Assembly (NCBI RefSeq): GCF_003062295.1
Contig: NZ_PYCN01000004.1
Location: 186,001-250,000 of the forward strand
DNA length: 64,000 nt
Direction of reading: 5' to 3'
DNA from: Bradyrhizobium algeriense
GTDB taxonomy: Bacteria; Pseudomonadota; Alphaproteobacteria; Rhizobiales; Xanthobacteraceae
Shown piece after piece: positions 16,157-26,438 of this stretch. The notes under the pieces are model-generated. The model was not told where the DNA came from. It did not search any database and saw nothing but the letters and a program-made list of their open reading frames with translations. A program made the position numbers and the translations under genes. Every line of letters begins with the position of its first letter. Positions within the stretch are counted from its first letter, which is position 1.

Positions 16157-16704
16157 TGCCTCTCACAGACTCTCTTCGCGACGACATTTTGGCGTCGGTA
16201 CCCAGCCTGCGCGCGTTCGCGATCTCGCTCTCAGGTAATGGCGACCGTGCGGACGACCTGGTTCAGGAAACGTTGCTGCGCGCCATTGCCAACATCGACT
16301 CGTTCCAGCCCGGCTCGAACCTGCCGGCCTGGCTGTTCACCATCCTGCGCAACCTTTTCCGCTCGGACTACCGGAAGCGGCGGCGCGAGGTGGAGGACGC
16401 CGAGGGCAATTACGCGAAAACCCTGAAGACCCAGCCGGCGCAAAATGCGCATCTGGAGTTCGAGGAGTTTCGCACCGCGCTCGACAAGCTGCCGCAGGAC
16501 CAGCGCGAAGCGTTGATCCTGGTCGGCGCCTCCGGCTTCTCCTATGAGGACGCAGCTGCGATCTGCGGCTGCGCGGTCGGCACCATCAAGAGCCGCGTCA
16601 ACCGCGCGCGCTCGAAACTCTCCGCGCTGCTCTATGTCGATGGCGCCGAGGATTTCGGACCTGACGAGACCGTGCGCGCGGTGATCGGCGGCAACGGCGG
16701 CTGA
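16156..16704 (+). CDS. ecfG: General stress ECF sigma factor EcfG
   Basis: Group EcfG (ECF15) sigma factor, 182 aa, that directs RNA polymerase to GGAAC-N16/17-CGTT promoters. Region 2 covers about residues 15-80 (DDLVQETLLRAIANIDSFQP, then LPAWLFTILRNLFRSDYRKR). Region 4 covers about 105-160 (LPQDQREALILVGASGFSYE, then GTIKSRVNRARSKL). A linker rich in polar residues separates them. The ATG overlaps the nepR stop. A strong terminator lies at 16727-16757. Five perfect target promoters lie 7-13 kb upstream in this window. Confidence 0.97.
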   Translation: MPLTDSLRDDILASVPSLRAFAISLSGNGDRADDLVQETLLRAIANIDSFQPGSNLPAWLFTILRNLFRSDYRKRRREVEDAEGNYAKTLKTQPAQNAHLEFEEFRTALDKLPQDQREALILVGASGFSYEDAAAICGCAVGTIKSRVNRARSKLSALLYVDGAEDFGPDETVRAVIGGNGG

Positions 16705-16726
16705 TGACGCTATCGAAATGACATGG

Positions 16727-16757
16727 AAAAGGCGGCCTGCGTGGCCGCCTTTTTTTG
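16727..16757 (+). terminator. Intrinsic terminator of nepR-ecfG
   Basis: Stem AAAGGCGGCC / GGCCGCCTTT with a short TGCGT loop followed by seven T. Confidence 0.92.
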
Positions 16758-16767
16758 TTGTCGATGT

Positions 16768-16865
16768 CGTAGCCCGGGTGAAGCGCAGCGCGACCCGGGA
16801 TTCACTTCCGACGCCTCCACGGCGTAGACCGGCCCCGGATTGCGCTTCGGTCCATCCGGGCTACG
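16768..16865. repeat. Dispersed inverted repeat (CGTAGCCCGGG type)
   Basis: The left end CGTAGCCCGGGTG pairs with the right end CATCCGGGCTACG, with inner complementary GCGCAGCGCGACCCGGG and CCCCGGATTGCGCTTCGGTC segments. It sits in the convergent gap between ecfG and the sensor kinase gene. This GTAGCCCGG...CCGGGCTAC class is a common intergenic element in Bradyrhizobium. Confidence 0.8.
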
Positions 16866-16902
16866 CCAGTTTGCGAATTCAGTGCAGGCCGCCGAACTTG
16901 CC

Positions 16903-18624
16903 CTACCGCAGCGGTGCGGAAATCTGCTCCGTCCTGTCGCGCTCGTTCATGTCGACGACGGTGACCATCGGCGCGGTGAGTTCGTAGACGTAGCTGACGT
17001 CGGTGAAGTAGCGCTTCGCGGTGCCGCCCATTGCCTCCGGCGCGACGCGGTCGAGCAGGATGAGGCCGAAATCACTGTCTTCCCGCCGCGTCGCCGCGCT
17101 GGTGTTGAACTCTTCCCAGCGGAAATGAAAGATCGTGTCCGGCTCCTCGCCCGAGACTTCCCAGTTCGCCACGATGTGCGGGTGCTTGCCGACCAGCGAC
17201 AGGCCCTCGTCGGAATGCGAGGCCAATTCGAAGAGCAACAGCGACAGCGACTGCGCGGCGCGCGCGCTGACGGCGATATCCGGGCCGTTGACGACGATGC
17301 GGTCGGCATGCGGGATGGCGCGCGACTCGAACAGGCCCTTGAGCTTGACGCCCTGCCACTGGCTTTCGCTGAGCAGCGTCACCACGTTCGACATCGCATG
17401 GATGCGGCCGATCAGCAGCTCGCGCGACACGTCCATGTCGGAGCCGTGGCGCAGCGTGCGCGTCACGATCGACTGGATCACGGCGAGGATGTTCTTGACC
17501 CGGTGGTTGAGCTCGTCGATGACGGCGGTCAACCGCCGCTCGAAACCGATCCGGACCTGGATCTCGCGGCTGAGCCGCAGATTGTTGTAGGCGACATAGC
17601 CAAACAGGCCGCAGACGATGCCGGTGAGCGCGAAGCCGATGGCCGCCACGATGATCGCCGTCTGCTGCGCGCGCTGTATGGCATTGTTCTTCGCATAATA
17701 GCCCAGCGACCAGTCGCGGCCGCCGAACGTCACCGTCCGCACCACCGACGGCAACGGATCGCCTTGCTTGACCGGCCGCAAGGTGATGACGCCCTGGTCA
17801 TTGGCGACATATTCGTCGCTGACGTCATCGGGGTCCTTCAGCACCACCGAAAACAGCGAGCGGTCGTCGTTGGTCAGCATCAGCGGCGCCAGCTCGTAGG
17901 AAAAGGTGACGAAGCCCACGGGCTCGGCGGTGCCTTCCTTCAGGATCGCGGAGGCCAGCACGATGCCGATCGGTCCGGCCTTCCGCAGCAGCGGTATTGG
18001 GTCAGACGCCACCGGCTTGCCGGAGGCCGCCGCCTGCGCCAGCATCGGCCCGATCACCGAATGCCGGTCGTAGGCGCGGCCCGGAAAGCCCAGCGTATCC
18101 GCGCTGCGCGGTTCGAGGTCCATCAGGACGTCGAGCGGCTTGTCGATCGCCTTGATGTCGAGCGGCCGGTCGTCGTAATCGCGGATCGCCGGGTTGGTGA
18201 AGCCGGCGCTCTTCAGCTCCGCCTGCGCCACGGCCAGATCGCCCGGCTTGAGTCGCGCGATCCAGTTCGCGATCACGAAATCGGTCTTGAAGGCGTAGAT
18301 CGCCGAGCGCAGCGGCTGCAGCATATTGGCCTTCACCGCCGACGGCGCGCGAAACAATCCGGATGCAACGCGAGCGAGCAATTCGCGCTCGGTCAGCCGG
18401 TCCTGCACCAGGCTGGCATGGACGTCGATCGCGCGCGAAAGCGCGATGCCGTCGATCGCCAGTTCCTGGTCGTGGACGCGATAGGCCGCGAGACCGGAGA
18501 GCAGAACTCCGATCAGCGCGATAAAGCCGATAATGAAGCCCAGCCGAACCACTCGCTTACTCAGGAATGACGTGTTGGCGAAGACGTATCGGAAACAACT
18601 CGAGGCCTGCCGGGGCAGAGGCAC
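16903..18624 (-). CDS. HWE/HisKA_2-type sensor histidine kinase
   Basis: Membrane-bound histidine kinase of 573 aa. Membrane segment 1 lies near 27-49, a large periplasmic CHASE-like sensor domain spans about 50-318, and membrane segment 2 is near 321-346. The kinase core follows, with the phosphorylatable His at about 374 in DELNHRVKNILAVIQSIVTR, the H-box of HWE/HisKA_2 kinases; an atypical ATPase domain follows. Kinases of this class phosphorylate PhyR in several alphaproteobacteria, and this one lies beside ecfG, convergent with it. That makes it the best local candidate for the PhyR kinase, an inference from class and position. The start is uncertain: GTG at 18624 is used and internal GTG codons before membrane segment 1 are possible. 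Confidence 0.9.
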   Translation of the reverse strand: MPLPRQASSCFRYVFANTSFLSKRVVRLGFIIGFIALIGVLLSGLAAYRVHDQELAIDGIALSRAIDVHASLVQDRLTERELLARVASGLFRAPSAVKANMLQPLRSAIYAFKTDFVIANWIARLKPGDLAVAQAELKSAGFTNPAIRDYDDRPLDIKAIDKPLDVLMDLEPRSADTLGFPGRAYDRHSVIGPMLAQAAASGKPVASDPIPLLRKAGPIGIVLASAILKEGTAEPVGFVTFSYELAPLMLTNDDRSLFSVVLKDPDDVSDEYVANDQGVITLRPVKQGDPLPSVVRTVTFGGRDWSLGYYAKNNAIQRAQQTAIIVAAIGFALTGIVCGLFGYVAYNNLRLSREIQVRIGFERRLTAVIDELNHRVKNILAVIQSIVTRTLRHGSDMDVSRELLIGRIHAMSNVVTLLSESQWQGVKLKGLFESRAIPHADRIVVNGPDIAVSARAAQSLSLLLFELASHSDEGLSLVGKHPHIVANWEVSGEEPDTIFHFRWEEFNTSAATRREDSDFGLILLDRVAPEAMGGTAKRYFTDVSYVYELTAPMVTVVDMNERDRTEQISAPLR

Positions 18625-18872
18625 ATGGCAATAGCGCGAAGGCCAACCGCGGCGAATATGACGGAGCGTTCATCAGCACGCAACTGACAGGTGGCAGCGA
18701 GGTAAACAACACGGCCGCCGTTAACGCTGATTTGGCGGGGCCAGAGGTTGATAATCTGACAGCGCCGATTTGGTTCCGGCGAGGACGGACAAATCCGCAG
18801 GGCTGCGGCGACCGACCGAGTGTTAATGTTAATGCACCGCCCGTCCCGGCCGCTTGTCCGGCCGCTGATCCG

Positions 18873-18919
18873 CCTACCCGGCTTTGACCTACCCAGCCTT
18901 GATCTACCCAGACTTTGAC

Positions 18920-18933
<14 letters not shown>
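18873..18933. repeat. Four tandem copies of a 15-16 bp unit at the 3' end of ureG
   Basis: Copies of CCTACCCAGCCTTGA-type units at 18873-18887, 18888-18903, 18904-18918 and 18919-18933. The last copy contains the ureG stop codon and final codons. The unit appears to have multiplied from the gene end outward. It does not form an obvious hairpin. Confidence 0.85.
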
Positions 18934-19567
<634 letters not shown>

Positions 19568-19579
19568 TCCCTCGCCTAT

Positions 19580-19718
19580 CGTCGTCCCTGCCTAGTGCGC
19601 AATTGCGCACGGGCGCAGGGACCCATACCGCGTGATCTATCAATAAAGCAGAACGGCCGACGCGGTTTGTAACAACCGGGGCCGGTGGCTATGGGTCCCT
19701 GCGTTCGCAGGGACGACG
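19580..19718. repeat. Nested palindromic element between ureF and ureG
   Basis: Outer arms CGTCGTCCCTGC (19580-19591) and GCAGGGACGACG (19707-19718) are perfect 12-bp inverted repeats. Inside, GCAGGGACCCATA (about 19616-19628) pairs with TATGGGTCCCTGC (19690-19702). The perfect palindrome GTGCGCAATTGCGCAC lies at 19595-19610 and recurs at 56723-56738. The element fills nearly the whole gap between two genes of the same operon. Confidence 0.85.
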
Positions 19719-19733
19719 AAAAAGTGTGTCGCA

Positions 19734-20462
19734 TCATGACCGGAACAACCGCGTATATTGCGTTTCGTGGCGCAGGCTGGCGAGATCGGCGCGGAAGGTG
19801 GCGCTGCCGAGATCGTCGATGGAAGCTTCCAGCGCGCGCTTTGCCGTGGCTGCGACATCGGCTTCGAGGCTTGCCAGAATGCGCTGGCTGTCGGTTTGTC
19901 CGAGCGGCACCAGGCGGGCGCCGGCGGAAATCCAGTTCGACACCACGGCATGCAGGAAAGCGTGCACCGCCGGCGCCAGCGGCACGGCGTGCGCCGCGCT
20001 GACGATTCCGACCGCGACGGGATAGACCATGCCGCCGCAAGCAGCCACCATGCCGTCGAGCCCGTCGCTGGCCCAGGCTGAGCGCGCGATCTCGATGAAG
20101 GCGCGGCCCTGTGTCGAGGTCTCGAGCTGGCGCTCGCGCGAGGGCACGAACGCGGCGGCCAGTTCGGCGATCTCGCGCAATCCAGAATCGTCCTGCGCGG
20201 ATGCGGCGCGATGCGCCTGCGCCAGAAACACGGCATCGCAGAAGCCCGAGCCGTCGCCGAGCATCGCGGCCAGCCAGTCGCGCAGCGATGCGGCATCCGT
20301 GATGTCACCCGCCTCCACCGCCCATTCGATGCCGCTGGAATAGGAGAAGGCGCCGACCGGAAAGGAGGGCGACAGCCAGGTCATCAGCCGGTACAGCGCC
20401 GCCGCCTCATCCGCATTCATTCCGCTGCCCGCGTCGGCCGGCGCGCGCTCACTTGTGGTCAT
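19734..20462 (-). CDS. ureF: Urease accessory protein UreF
   Basis: Accessory protein (242 aa from this start) that acts with UreD and UreG as the urease activation complex. Diagnostic N-terminal block [20 protein letters not shown] and all-helical composition. The frame continues upstream inside ureE, where it reads a non-biological Thr/Ile-rich stretch that is the antiphase of the ureE histidine codons, so those residues are not part of the protein. ATG at 20462 overlaps the ureE end by 14 bp; ATG at 20420 (228 aa) is an equally plausible start. Confidence 0.93.
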   Translation of the reverse strand: MTTSERAPADAGSGMNADEAAALYRLMTWLSPSFPVGAFSYSSGIEWAVEAGDITDAASLRDWLAAMLGDGSGFCDAVFLAQAHRAASAQDDSGLREIAELAAAFVPSRERQLETSTQGRAFIEIARSAWASDGLDGMVAACGGMVYPVAVGIVSAAHAVPLAPAVHAFLHAVVSNWISAGARLVPLGQTDSQRILASLEADVAATAKRALEASIDDLGSATFRADLASLRHETQYTRLFRS

Positions 20463-21057
20463 GAGCATGGGAGTGATCGTGGTGGTGATGATCGTGGTCG
20501 CAATGTTCGTCGTGGTGATGGTGATCATCATGATGATCGTGATCACTGTTGTGATCGTGATCGCCGTGATGATGGTGATCACCGTGGTGATGATGGCCAT
20601 GATCATGCGCGGCATGATCGTGAGCCGCCTGCGCATACGCCCCGCCCTCGGGATCGAACGGCGCCTCGATCTCGATGATGCGCGCGCCGAGCCCCTTTAC
20701 CATCGCCTCGATGACGTGATCCCTGCGAATGCGCAGGCCTTTTGGCATGATCTGCGTCGGCAGATGGCGGTTGCCGAGATGCCAGGCGACCCGGACCAGA
20801 TGCAGGGGATCGGCGCCACGGATTTCGACTAGCGGCTCGGCGGCCGCGACCACCTCGATCAGCCGGCCGTCTTCCAGTACCAGTGCGTCGCCGCCGCGCA
20901 GCGCGACCGCGTTTTCCAGATCGAGCAGGAATTCCAGTCCGCGCGTCCCCATCATCGCTATCCGCCGCCGGTGCCGGTCGTCGAAATCGAGCACGACGGT
21001 ATCGGCGGCGTCGTTCGTCCAGCGATGCTGGCCCAGGACTTTTGTCGCGCGGATCAT
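20449..21057 (-). CDS. ureE: Urease nickel metallochaperone UreE with long His-rich tail
   Basis: Delivers nickel to the urease apoprotein complex; 202 aa. The N-terminal peptide-binding domain and the metal-binding domain ([20 protein letters not shown], ending about residue 135) are complete. From about residue 144 to the end the protein is almost only His, Asp and Gly with about 30 histidines and one cysteine ([19 protein letters not shown] and onward), a large nickel-storage tail. Upstream are two ABM-domain genes instead of the usual direct link to ureC. Confidence 0.96.
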   Translation of the reverse strand: MIRATKVLGQHRWTNDAADTVVLDFDDRHRRRIAMMGTRGLEFLLDLENAVALRGGDALVLEDGRLIEVVAAAEPLVEIRGADPLHLVRVAWHLGNRHLPTQIMPKGLRIRRDHVIEAMVKGLGARIIEIEAPFDPEGGAYAQAAHDHAAHDHGHHHHGDHHHHGDHDHNSDHDHHDDHHHHDEHCDHDHHHHDHSHAHDHK

Positions 21058-21078
21058 GGCAGCCTGCTCAAAGACACG

Positions 21079-21378
21079 TCAAAATTTCTCCACCTTGCCG
21101 TCGCTGATGATCTCGATCACCGTCGGCGCCGTCTTCATCTGCGAGGAATACTCCCGCCACACCTTCATATGGGGCGCACGGCCATGCGCATTGAGGTCGT
21201 CGCGGGTCTCCCAGCGCTCCACCACCACATACAGATTGGGATTGTTCACGCTGACATGACCGTCATAGGAGATGCAGCCCTTCTCCTTGAGCGTTTCGGC
21301 GGTACAGGCCTGGTGCCCCCTGATGAAGTCGTCCTTGTTTTCCGGCTTCATCGGCGTGGTGGCGATGACGTAGATCAT
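21079..21378 (-). CDS. ABM-domain protein (antibiotic biosynthesis monooxygenase-like), copy 2
   Basis: A 99-aa dimeric ferredoxin-like fold protein of the ABM/quinol-monooxygenase family: MIYVIATTPMKPENKDDFIR at the start, ERWETRDDLNAHGRAPHMK in the middle. Members are cofactor-free monooxygenases, quinone-handling or heme-degrading enzymes, or have unknown roles. It sits inside the urease operon between ureC and ureE and is a diverged tandem duplicate of the next gene upstream (21403-21702). Its link to urea metabolism is not established. Confidence 0.88.
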   Translation of the reverse strand: MIYVIATTPMKPENKDDFIRGHQACTAETLKEKGCISYDGHVSVNNPNLYVVVERWETRDDLNAHGRAPHMKVWREYSSQMKTAPTVIEIISDGKVEKF

Positions 21379-21402
21379 GAGCTTATCCCTTGTTTTTCTT
21401 GA

Positions 21403-21702
21403 TTAGCGAACGTCGACCTTTTCCGGCGTGATCACTTCGATCTTCGGCGGCGCCGACATGCATTTCACGGCGACGCGGCCAAACGTCTTCATGTGCTCGG
21501 CGCCACGATGCGGCACCAGCGCTTCGGCGTTTTCCCACTGCTCTACGAACACCATTTTCGAGGGATCGGTGACGCTTTCATGCAGGTCATAGGCGATATT
21601 GCCCGGCTCTTTCCGGGTTTCCTTGATGCAGGCGGCGGCAGCCGCGATGAATTCGGCGCGCGTTTCAGGCTTCACGGTCAGCGTGGCAACGACGTAAATC
21701 AC
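21403..21702 (-). CDS. ABM-domain protein, copy 1
   Basis: A 99-aa paralogue of 21079-21378, same length, aligning end to end (MIYVVATLTVKPETRAEFIA at the start; EQWENAEALVPHRGAEHMK in the middle). It keeps the family tryptophan and the His near residue 70. The gap to ureC is about 49 bp and to its sibling 24 bp, consistent with one operon. The substrate is unknown. Confidence 0.88.
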   Translation of the reverse strand: MIYVVATLTVKPETRAEFIAAAAACIKETRKEPGNIAYDLHESVTDPSKMVFVEQWENAEALVPHRGAEHMKTFGRVAVKCMSAPPKIEVITPEKVDVR

Positions 21703-21751
21703 TTCAATCCTCCCGGACTTTTGTTCTGGCTTTGATCGCCCGGGAGAAACC

Positions 21752-23463
<1,712 letters not shown>

Positions 23464-23467
<4 letters not shown>

Positions 23468-23769
23468 AGTTTCCCCTGCACGTCGCCGCGAAAACCGTAG
23501 ATGACGCGTTTGCCGGCAAGCGCAACGAGCTGCACGTCGCGGGACTGGCCGGGCTCGAACCGCACCGCGGTGCCGGCCGCGATATCGAGCCGCATGCCGC
23601 GGGCTTTCCTGCGCTCGAATTTCAGCGCCGGGTTGGTTTCGAAGAAATGGTAGTGCGAGCCGACCTGGATCGGGCGGTCGCCGGTATTGGCCACGGTGAG
23701 TGTCACCGTCTTGCGTCCAGCATTGAGTTCGATCTCGCCGTCCTTGATGAAGAGTTCGCCGGGGACCAT
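23464..23769 (-). CDS. ureB: Urease beta subunit
   Basis: Structural subunit of 101 aa that packs with UreA and UreC in the urease trimer of heterotrimers. Starts [20 protein letters not shown]; contains [16 protein letters not shown] and the [16 protein letters not shown] block, all family hallmarks. Present as a separate gene, as usual in proteobacteria. Overlaps ureC by 4 bp and lies 9 bp after ureA. Confidence 0.97.
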
Positions 23770-23778
23770 CTGATGCTC

Positions 23779-24081
23779 CTACCTGATCGGCTCATGCACG
23801 GTGACGAGTTTTGTGCCATCGGGAAACGTCGCCTCGACCTGGATGTCGTGGATCATCTCCGGGATGCCGTCCATGCACTGCGCTCGGGTCAGCACCTGCG
23901 CGCCTGATTGCATCAGTTCGGCCACGGTGCGGCCGTCGCGCGCGCCCTCGACGATGAAGTCGGAGATGATGGCGATCGCTTCGGGATGGTTGAGCTTGAC
24001 GCCGCGCTCGAGCCTGCGGCGTGCCACCATAGCCGCCATCGAGATCAAGAGCTTGTCCTTTTCGCGGGGGGAGAGATTCAT
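23779..24081 (-). CDS. ureA: Urease gamma subunit
   Basis: Smallest structural urease subunit, 100 aa, starting [20 protein letters not shown] and ending with [18 protein letters not shown], both characteristic. It follows ureD by 24 bp in the same direction and is the first of the structural genes. Confidence 0.97.
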   Translation of the reverse strand: MNLSPREKDKLLISMAAMVARRRLERGVKLNHPEAIAIISDFIVEGARDGRTVAELMQSGAQVLTRAQCMDGIPEMIHDIQVEATFPDGTKLVTVHEPIR

Positions 24082-24105
24082 GCGGGCACTCGGGTGATTG
24101 AAGAC

Positions 24106-24942
24106 CTAATTTAGCCAAAGCCTTGGGAGCGCCACGCCGCTGGCGCGGCCGAGCACTGCCATCATATCGGCGCGGAGCCGGGCCGCATCTTGGGCACAGA
24201 AGCGCGCCATTGCAAATCCATTCCAGCAGGAGATGCCGACCTCGCCGCCGAACGTTTCAGAGGCCTCGCGGATCCGCTCCACCAAGGCCTCATCGCCTGG
24301 CACGATCAGCGCCGTGCCGATCGCGACGCCGCCGTTGGCAATCGCCCGCCGCGCCAGTTTTTCGCCGATGTCCCCGTCGAGCCGGATGGTTTCCGCAAAC
24401 ACGAGGCGACCGCCGCGGCGCAGGCGCCAGCGGTCGACGAACTCGCCGTGCAGCATCCGCTCGCCCATTGCCGCGCGGCCGAACACCACGATTTCGCAGA
24501 GCAGAAGCGAGGCGTCTTCGGCCAGGTCGATGTCGATGCGCCTGATAATCCGCGCGCGGTCGAACAGGATGGTCTCCTGCGGCAACCAGGCGAGGTGCGC
24601 GCCCGCCTCCGCTTTCAAGGCGATATTGAGTTGGGCGGCGGGACCGGCCGCGCGATAGACTTTCTCGGCCGCCGCCGTCGTCAGCGTCAGCCGCGATCCC
24701 TCGCCTGCCGCGATATCGATATCGAAACGGTCGCCGCCGGCAATGCCGCCGGCGGTGTTGACGAACACGCCCGACAGGCCTTCGGCCTCGGGCGAGGGAA
24801 AGCGCACGCGCAACGAACCCGATTCATGCAGATCACCGCGGCGAGTGGCGCCGTCCTTGACATGCACGCCGAACCGCACCGCGCCCTGGGCGCGGTTGGC
24901 CGCGAACGTCGCTGAAGTCGCGCGCGTGCTATCGGTCCGCAT
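24106..24942 (-). CDS. ureD: Urease accessory protein UreD
   Basis: Scaffold protein (278 aa) that binds apo-urease and recruits UreF/UreG for nickel loading. Recognised by FVNTAGGIAGGDRFDIDI, LPQETILFDRA and the FGRAAMGERM segment. ATG at 24942 has GGGGGA close upstream and falls 31 bp after the urtE stop; a frame start at 25032 would overlap urtE by about 60 bp and adds atypical sequence. It links the urea-transport genes to the urease genes in one transcription unit. Confidence 0.93.
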   Translation of the reverse strand: MRTDSTRATSATFAANRAQGAVRFGVHVKDGATRRGDLHESGSLRVRFPSPEAEGLSGVFVNTAGGIAGGDRFDIDIAAGEGSRLTLTTAAAEKVYRAAGPAAQLNIALKAEAGAHLAWLPQETILFDRARIIRRIDIDLAEDASLLLCEIVVFGRAAMGERMLHGEFVDRWRLRRGGRLVFAETIRLDGDIGEKLARRAIANGGVAIGTALIVPGDEALVERIREASETFGGEVGISCWNGFAMARFCAQDAARLRADMMAVLGRASGVALPRLWLN

Positions 24943-24973
24943 CCGTCCCCCAAACGCTGGCGCCCGATACGCC

Positions 24974-25669
24974 TTACAGCGCCATCTGGCGGCTGATCTC
25001 GGCGGGATCGAGGTTGGCGCGGTCGCAGGCATATTTCACCGCACCGCGATCCATGACCGCAAAATTGTCGCCGAGCTCGCAGGCAAAGTCGAGATATTGT
25101 TCGACCAGCACGATCGCGATGTTGCCAAGACTGCGCAGATAGGTGATGGCGCGGCCGATGTCCTTGATGATCGAGGGCTGGATACCTTCGGTCGGCTCGT
25201 CCAATAGCAACAGTTTCGGCCGCATCACCAGGGCGCGACCGATCGCAAGCTGCTGCTGCTGGCCGCCGGAGAGGTCGCCGCCGCGCCGGCCCAGCATCGT
25301 GTTCAGCACCGGAAACAGCGAGAACACGTCGTCGGGGATATGGCGGTCGTCGCGCTTGAGCGGGCCAAAACCGGTCTTGAGATTTTCCTCCACCGTCAGC
25401 AGCGGAAATATCTCACGGCCCTGCGGCACAAAGCCGATGCCGCGCCGTGCGCGCTCGTAGGGTTTGAGGCCGGTGATGTCGTTGCCGTCGAGCGTGATCG
25501 ACCCGCCCGCGATCGGGTATTGACCGACCATCGCGCGGAGCAATGAGGTCTTGCCGACCCCGTTGCGGCCGAGCACGCAAGTGACCTTGCCCGGCTCTGC
25601 GGACAATGAGACGCCGCGCAGCGCCTGCGCCGCGCCGTAGTAAAGGCTGATATTTTCGACCTTCAGCAT
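24974..25669 (-). CDS. urtE: Urea ABC transporter ATPase UrtE
   Basis: LivF-like ATP-binding subunit (231 aa) of the UrtABCDE high-affinity urea importer. Walker A is GRNGVGKTSLL, the signature motif LSGGQQQQLAIG and Walker B LLLLDEPTEGIQPS. Only 3 bp separate it from urtD. The urt-specific assignment rests on operon context with urtA and ureDABC and on the conserved GAAQALRGVSL opening. Confidence 0.95.
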   Translation of the reverse strand: MLKVENISLYYGAAQALRGVSLSAEPGKVTCVLGRNGVGKTSLLRAMVGQYPIAGGSITLDGNDITGLKPYERARRGIGFVPQGREIFPLLTVEENLKTGFGPLKRDDRHIPDDVFSLFPVLNTMLGRRGGDLSGGQQQQLAIGRALVMRPKLLLLDEPTEGIQPSIIKDIGRAITYLRSLGNIAIVLVEQYLDFACELGDNFAVMDRGAVKYACDRANLDPAEISRQMAL

Positions 25670-25672
25670 GGA

Positions 25673-26434
25673 TCAGCGCCCCAGATACACTTCAATCACC
25701 CGCTCGTTCGACGAGACCTGATCGATGGTCCCCTCCGCCAGCACCGTGCCTTCGTGCAGGCAGGTGACCTTGACGCCGAGTTCGCGGACGAAGGTCATGT
25801 CGTGCTCGACGACCATGACCGTCTTTTCCTTGTTGATTTCCTTCAGCAGCTCCGCGGTCTGATGCGTCTCGACGTCGGTCATTCCAGCGACGGGTTCATC
25901 GACCAAAAGCAGTTTTGGATCCTGCGCCAGCAGCATGCCGATCTCCAGCCATTGCTTCTGGCCGTGCGACAGGCTCCCTGCCAATCTGTTGCGCGCATCG
26001 GTCAGGCGGATGGTTTCCAGCACGCGGTCGATCCGCTCGGCTTCGTCCCTGCTGCCGCGCCAGAACAGCGTGCCCTTGACGCTATGATCGACGTTGAGCG
26101 CGAGCAGCAGATTGTCCTCGATGGTCTGGCTCTCGAACACCGTCGGTTTCTGGAACTTGCGGCCGATGCCGAGTTCAGCGATGCGGGTCTCATCAAGCCG
26201 CGTCAGGTCGGTGATGCCGTCGAACAGCACCGTGCCTTCGTCCGGCCTGGTCTTGCCGGTGATGATGTCCATCATCGTGGTCTTGCCGGCGCCGTTCGGG
26301 CCGATGATGGCGCGCATCTCGCCGGGCTCGAGCGTCAGCGACAGATTGTTGATGGCGTGAAAGCCGTCGAACGAGACGTGCACGCCGTCGAGATAGAGCA
26401 GCGCGGAAGTGGTCCTTCCCTCCATGACACTCAT
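25673..26434 (-). CDS. urtD: Urea ABC transporter ATPase UrtD
   Basis: LivG-like ATPase (253 aa) with Walker A GPNGAGKTTMM, a family-typical RIAELGIGRKFQKPTVFES stretch, signature LSHGQKQWLEIG and Walker B LLLVDEPVAGMTDVE. ATG at 26434 lies 4 bp after the urtC stop; a start at 26494 would overlap urtC by 56 bp. It pairs with UrtE to energise the permeases UrtB and UrtC. Confidence 0.95.
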   Translation of the reverse strand: MSVMEGRTTSALLYLDGVHVSFDGFHAINNLSLTLEPGEMRAIIGPNGAGKTTMMDIITGKTRPDEGTVLFDGITDLTRLDETRIAELGIGRKFQKPTVFESQTIEDNLLLALNVDHSVKGTLFWRGSRDEAERIDRVLETIRLTDARNRLAGSLSHGQKQWLEIGMLLAQDPKLLLVDEPVAGMTDVETHQTAELLKEINKEKTVMVVEHDMTFVRELGVKVTCLHEGTVLAEGTIDQVSSNERVIEVYLGR

Positions 26435-26438
26435 GCGC

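Noticed and set aside
16840..18570. Plus-strand open frame of 576 codons opposite the sensor kinase
   Set aside because: Antisense shadow; the minus-strand frame has a proper H-box and membrane segments.
20463..20636. N-terminal extension of UreF rich in Thr and Ile
   Set aside because: It is the out-of-frame reading of the UreE histidine-rich tail; UreF homologues start near 20420-20462.
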